Assembly (NCBI RefSeq): GCF_963966145.1
Contig: NC_091054.1
Coordinates: 13,888,001 to 13,952,000, forward strand
DNA length: 64,000 nucleotides
Reading direction: 5' to 3'
From: Tenebrio molitor
Lineage: Eukaryota > Arthropoda > Insecta > Coleoptera > Tenebrionidae
The notes under the pieces were generated by a model. It did no database searches, was not told where the DNA came from, and saw nothing but the letters and a program-made list of their open reading frames with translations. Both the position numbers and the translations under genes were made by a program. How positions within the stretch are numbered: position 1 is the first letter of the stretch; every line of letters begins with the position of its first letter. Of this stretch, positions 60,009 to 64,000 are shown one piece after another.

Positions 60009-60397
60009 GTAATAAAAAATTTTTTGTATCGATTTTTGCGCCGTCTCCGACAAACACTGGCCTCAAATTCCGTCGTCGTCGTATCTTGTATTGACACAAA
60101 GGTCGCAATTTCGGAACGGGCAAGGTCATCGGGGCCCACACGGCGCAATTAATACGAATTAACAGTGTGGGTCTCCTTCTTGTGTTTTATTGTTTTTCGG
60201 ATCTGACCCTGTCCGAATTAATTGAAAATCCGGGCTTTTGTCACCGCGTCTGACGATTCGTCGCAGGACATTAAAACTGTTGCATCGCCAAATAAATACC
60301 GCGCCGTAGGGACCATCGCAAATCGGGTTTATTGCCGGACATAAATAAAGAGCCAGAGAATAGCCGGCACATCTGTACATATTTTCAACAATTTCAG

Positions 60398-60413
60398 GTG
60401 TTTATTTTGTTAA
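60398..60413 (+). CDS. drm: drm terminal exon, alternative A
   Basis: Acceptor CAACAATTTCAG at 60397. In phase it adds R-C-L-F-C then TAA, for a 78-residue protein with a C-x-x-C tail. Fly Drm, as I recall it, also ends a few residues after HR with a C-x-x-C tail, which favours this choice. Confidence 0.45.
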
Positions 60414-60688
60414 CTATCTAATGTGTTGGTATTTTAGATGTAATCAATGCATATGGCGGTAAAGGGCTCCTGACCGATGGGTAATTCCGGCCCTGTCTTC
60501 TTTTATTGCAATGTAAGACTTTTAACACACACTATTTTTATACTAAAACAACTCTGATTCACTTTGGGACCTTTACTAATGCTTTTTTCAAACAATAAAA
60601 TTTGGTGATGCTACACACAAAAATTTAATACATACTCATTATCCTTTCACACAATTTTTGCCCACTTTTAATCGTTTGTATTTTTCAG

Positions 60689-60740
60689 GACAATACATTA
60701 CTCCACCGCTCCAGCCTACAGTTGTTTTTCAAGATGCTAA
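60689..60740 (+). CDS. drm: drm terminal exon, alternative B
   Basis: Acceptor GTATTTTTCAG at 60688 with a good pyrimidine tract. In phase it adds TIHYSTAPAYSCFSRC then TAA, for a 90-residue protein. This supplies H77 and so completes finger 2 as H-x3-H. The tail resembles the linker plus first cysteines of the third finger in Odd/Sob/Bowl (YIHSKEKPFKCTEC). Confidence 0.5.
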
Positions 60741-62610
60741 AATCAGAGACATTTATAACGCATTCCTATTCCTGCAGTATTCACAAAAATTATTTATTAC
60801 ACAAATCCTATTAAGTATGTTATTGCATGTTGTACATATTTTAAATTTATTTTTAGGTTTTTTTTTTTTTAAATCTATATATATTTTAAGTTTCCACTTA
60901 TTTATAAACGCTCCTCTCAATTTAAATCAGACTACAATTTGTCTAGTCTAAAAAATGTGTACTTTTTTAAGAATTAACAATTAAATTGTCATTGTTAATA
61001 GTTAAGTGCAATTCACTTTAATTTAATGTAATCGATTAAGAATCTATTCTTATCAGACTTGTACAGTGATCTATGAGTCTCACCGCTTTATTTTACTTAA
61101 TTCTTAGGCTAAGTAATAACGTACTAAAAGTAATGTAAATGTCGTAGTTGTCTGAGTAATTTTTGCGCCAGCAAAAACTACATCAGTGCTTCTGTAGTAG
61201 TTAAGAGAGCGCAATACTTAAGTAAGTTAGCATTATATTTATTAACTGATAGAGCTTTATATGGATTAAAAAATGAAACGTCGCATTTTGTTGTTTTCTT
61301 TTTTCAATTTGCTCATCTCCTGTTCGGCGTGAGGATCCCAAATTGTGGTGCCCATACGGAAATACGTGGGTTAAATTGTGGTCCCGGGGCAATCAGTGGT
61401 TGGCAAACAGTGATGTTGCACGCAAGGAGGCAGCACGGTAGCCGCCAGAATCAGCTTTCACCGTTATTATATGTTTTTGTTGTACGGTCGTGCATAACAA
61501 GGGTTTTCTCGATCACACGGTGCAATTTACCTAGTTAAGTCGATGGGAATATCGTTATTATCAGCGATTAGTGTTTTGCTATATGTTATTTAGCGGAACC
61601 CTCGATGGACCGGTATCTGGAAAAAACTCCTCGATCAGTACCGGAGATTAGGCCGCAGACGTCAACTCTGACGCAATAGAAACGCACGCGGCGCCTCCAC
61701 CAATTTTTCGTCGGTATTTGGGAAATCCGAGCGTTTCCCAGCTTCGATTATTTGTGTTGCAATTATCGATAGTCATGATCGTGAATATAATTTTCCTTTT
61801 GAGTCATCCGACTGAATATCCGGTTTTGTCCCAAAGACGATGCAATGACATCATATGCTGTATCTCGGTACTAATTTTAACTCGACTACGGTTGTACCTG
61901 TTGGAGTGATTTATGCAAGGCATAAAACAATCACAGAATTTAATAAAAATTAAGATAGCCTTAAGGTGGACCGGAGAAATCAGTACCGGCTTATAATTGG
62001 CGCGCACTGCGATGGCCGCCACCTTCACCTTTTTATTTATTCTTGCTGAAATTGATTCGTGTTAATAATTGTTCTGTACTTGGTGGAAAGTCGTGCAATT
62101 ATCTATAACGTATGGTCAGATATAATTTTGTGCCAACGACATCAACTTGTTTCACCTTGGTATTGCATTTTAATACCTTTCCTTTGTGAAAAATGGTCAT
62201 CAAGAGTTGGAACCGCGAAGACTTTACTGCAGGTTTTTCTATTGCTTATTAAGTAATAAAATGATCATCTTTCTACTTTCCAAGCTTAGTCACTATACAG
62301 GATGTCTGCGATGACCAACTGCCTTGCTATCTTCGCACAAATGTTTTATTATTTTTGCTATGATGATATAAATGCCTAAACAATTAGATATGTGGTATAT
62401 TATTATATACGAGTAAAAAGTGCACAGTTTCGCTTTATTGTTTGAACTTTATTAAAAAACATTACGAGTATTGTCTTAAATGGAGAATAAATACATACAT
62501 AAATACAAATATGTATAGGCATGTATTCAGTATCTGTAAATTTAAAACTGATTTTGATTGCATTGTATTGTATTTCACTTATTTTTACCGTTATTTTTTT
62601 TATTTACCTA
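60741..62610. other. Intergenic DNA downstream of drm
   Basis: Includes the drm 3' UTR of unknown length. Moderately GC-rich stretches at 61320-61460 and 61590-61720 have no recognised gene; short frames there lack domains. Confidence 0.4.
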
Positions 62611-63042
62611 TACAGAGTGTTTCTGAAATACGTGTGTTAATTTTAACCAGTGAAAGAACTCGCCAATTTATGAAACTTTTCTCTATAACATTTTGTAAAA
62701 TTCGTAAAAGTATTCCAAGATTTTTTGCCCCACAATTTTAACCAAACGAGTCGTTTTGTGTGATTAACTAGTTTCTATTTTTTGTAACCATGGGAATTAA
62801 ATTTTGTTTTTTTATTTTTTTTTCTATAACAATGGAACTTTTTAACAAAGCTCTGTTTCTATCACAACAGAAAATTTTCGCCCTTACCCATGGGCGAGTA
62901 TACACTTTGATGGTTAATTTATTCCAAATTTTAAATCAATTTGTATTGCTTTTTCGTAAAAATGTTATAGAGAAAAGTTCCATGATTTGACGCGTTCTTT
63001 CACTGGCTAAAATTAACACACGTATTTCAGAAACACCCTGTA
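62611..63042. repeat. TACAGAGTG-family MITE, compact 432-bp copy
   Basis: Left TACAGAGTGTTTCTGAAATA then CGTGTGTTAATTTTAACCAG; right TAAAATTAACACACGTATTT then CAGAAACACCCTGTA. Inner arms ATAACATTTTGTAAAATTCG and CGTAAAAATGTTATAGAG extend the pairing to about 100 bp. This is the compact version of the element at 8328-10206. Confidence 0.88.
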
Positions 63043-63670
63043 GATATCTGGGGTCATTTCTGACCGTCCGTTACATGGTATAAATTTTCACAAAGTGTGT
63101 TTTAGAAAAAAATTTAATTGAGGTTAAAATCATAAATTATTAATACATAGTAATAAACTATGAAATTGGAAGAATTTTTTTTAGGTTTTATTGCATTTTC
63201 AGTTAATCGCCAAATATTTTATAATAAATATTATATAAAATGTATCCATATTTATATTTTTAACTTTTTAATACCATGTCAGAAAAATTATTACCTTTAA
63301 TTCCTTGAATTTTTTCATATATCAAAAAGTAAAAATCAACGGCGTCACGCGGCAGTAATCTTAAAAAGAACCATACCTTTTTCTAGACCACGTTCTTAAT
63401 TTTACTCGTATCTTTATTGTATCTTAAAAATCAAAGTTTTATTTTTATTATCACTTCCATTATGGTTTTATAATTATTGTATAACAATTGGTAAGACACC
63501 ATCCTGATTAATTTGGTAGGTAATTTTTTTAACTGCTTATTTAATGTTGTTTATTAAAAAACAAAAAAGTAATTCTTCGTGTATTCAAATGCGTCGCCAC
63601 TGTATTTGATTATTAACAAATTGTCCGTGTATTAGCTTTTCTCTTTGAGGAAACCGCAGATTAAATAACT
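63043..63670. other. AT-rich intergenic DNA
   Basis: Nothing recognised. Confidence 0.35.
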
Positions 63671-63997
63671 TCAGACTAGGTCGTTATAGGTCTGGGACAC
63701 AATTTCAGTTTGACCGTGGCCAGGAATGTGATTGGTTTCCTTTTCCTTGGCGCGGTGGTACTTGATGAAAGTGATAAAAGCAATCTGGTGTGCAGTAATA
63801 GATTTCTACTTTTTACACGACTCATTGTATATAACGCAGGCATGGTCGTTCGGAACCACATCCTTTCTACGTCCAACGTAATTTCTTGACAATGACGATT
63901 CTCTCTCGTCTTCGCAAGTAGGAGGACGCAATAAAAAAACTAAATTATAATTGACGATGGTTACATGTGTCTTGGTCTTGCCGGCACCACGCAGCAA
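63671..63997 (-). pseudogene. Protein-like frame at the window edge, one internal stop
   Basis: Reading leftward from the window end, one frame gives LLRGAGKTKTHVTIV, then CEDERESSLSRNYVGRRKDV, VPNDHACVIYNESCKK, a TAG at 63808-63806, then KSITAHQIAFITFIKYHRAK, EKETNHIPGHGQTEIVSQTY and TGA at 63673-63671. Composition is protein-like and GC content is above the surroundings. It could be a processed pseudogene, a retroelement relic, or the end of a real gene with an intron around the TAG. I do not recognise the family. Confidence 0.3.
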
Positions 63998-64000
63998 CGT

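Noticed and set aside
59779..60141. 120-codon minus-strand open frame
   Set aside because: Antisense shadow of the drm zinc-finger exon.

Overview
The window looks like AT-rich insect nuclear DNA, most likely from a beetle. The evidence is short GT-AG introns, recognisable insect orthologues, long AT-rich intergenic DNA full of short TA-flanked inverted-repeat elements (MITE-like), and an odd-skipped-family gene. No bacterial, plasmid or CRISPR features are visible. The species is an inference.

Left part (1-22.5 kb) is the gene-bearing region. The 3' part of a chitinase-domain-containing protein 1 gene (CHID1, + strand, 1-1454) converges on a membrane-anchored short-chain dehydrogenase of the SDR16C/RDHE2 type (- strand, 2892-1551). 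The two 3' ends appear to overlap. After about 13.7 kb of repeat-rich DNA come two divergent genes, ribosomal protein L11 (- strand, 17874-16632) and the axonemal dynein regulatory complex subunit DRC1 (+ strand, 18064-22425). Their start codons are 189 bp apart. This gap holds a near-consensus RFX X-box (17992-18005), which fits the ciliary role of DRC1.

Middle part (22.5-59.3 kb) is a gene desert of about 37 kb with no convincing protein-coding gene. It holds dozens of inverted-repeat elements, a broken Crypton-type tyrosine recombinase fragment (34751-35060), one decayed reading frame of unknown origin (46139-46564), and several GC-richer, apparently non-repetitive islands (about 22.6, 26.4, 40.0, 41.2, 46.9, 51.2 and 56.2 kb). 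These islands are candidate regulatory elements or distal 5' exons.

Right part (59.3-64 kb) carries drumstick (drm), the short odd-skipped-family zinc-finger protein. Its first coding exon is at 59788-60008. Two alternative terminal exons are possible; one completes the second zinc finger and looks like the relic of a third. At the right edge a protein-like minus-strand frame (63997-63671) runs off the window with one in-frame stop.

The repeats are mostly small non-autonomous elements. Many have TA target duplications and a GGTG-type terminal core, as expected of IS630/Tc1/mariner-like transposition. Several are nested in one another. Gene models were built by hand from splice consensus, reading phase and protein family similarity recalled from general knowledge; no search was run.
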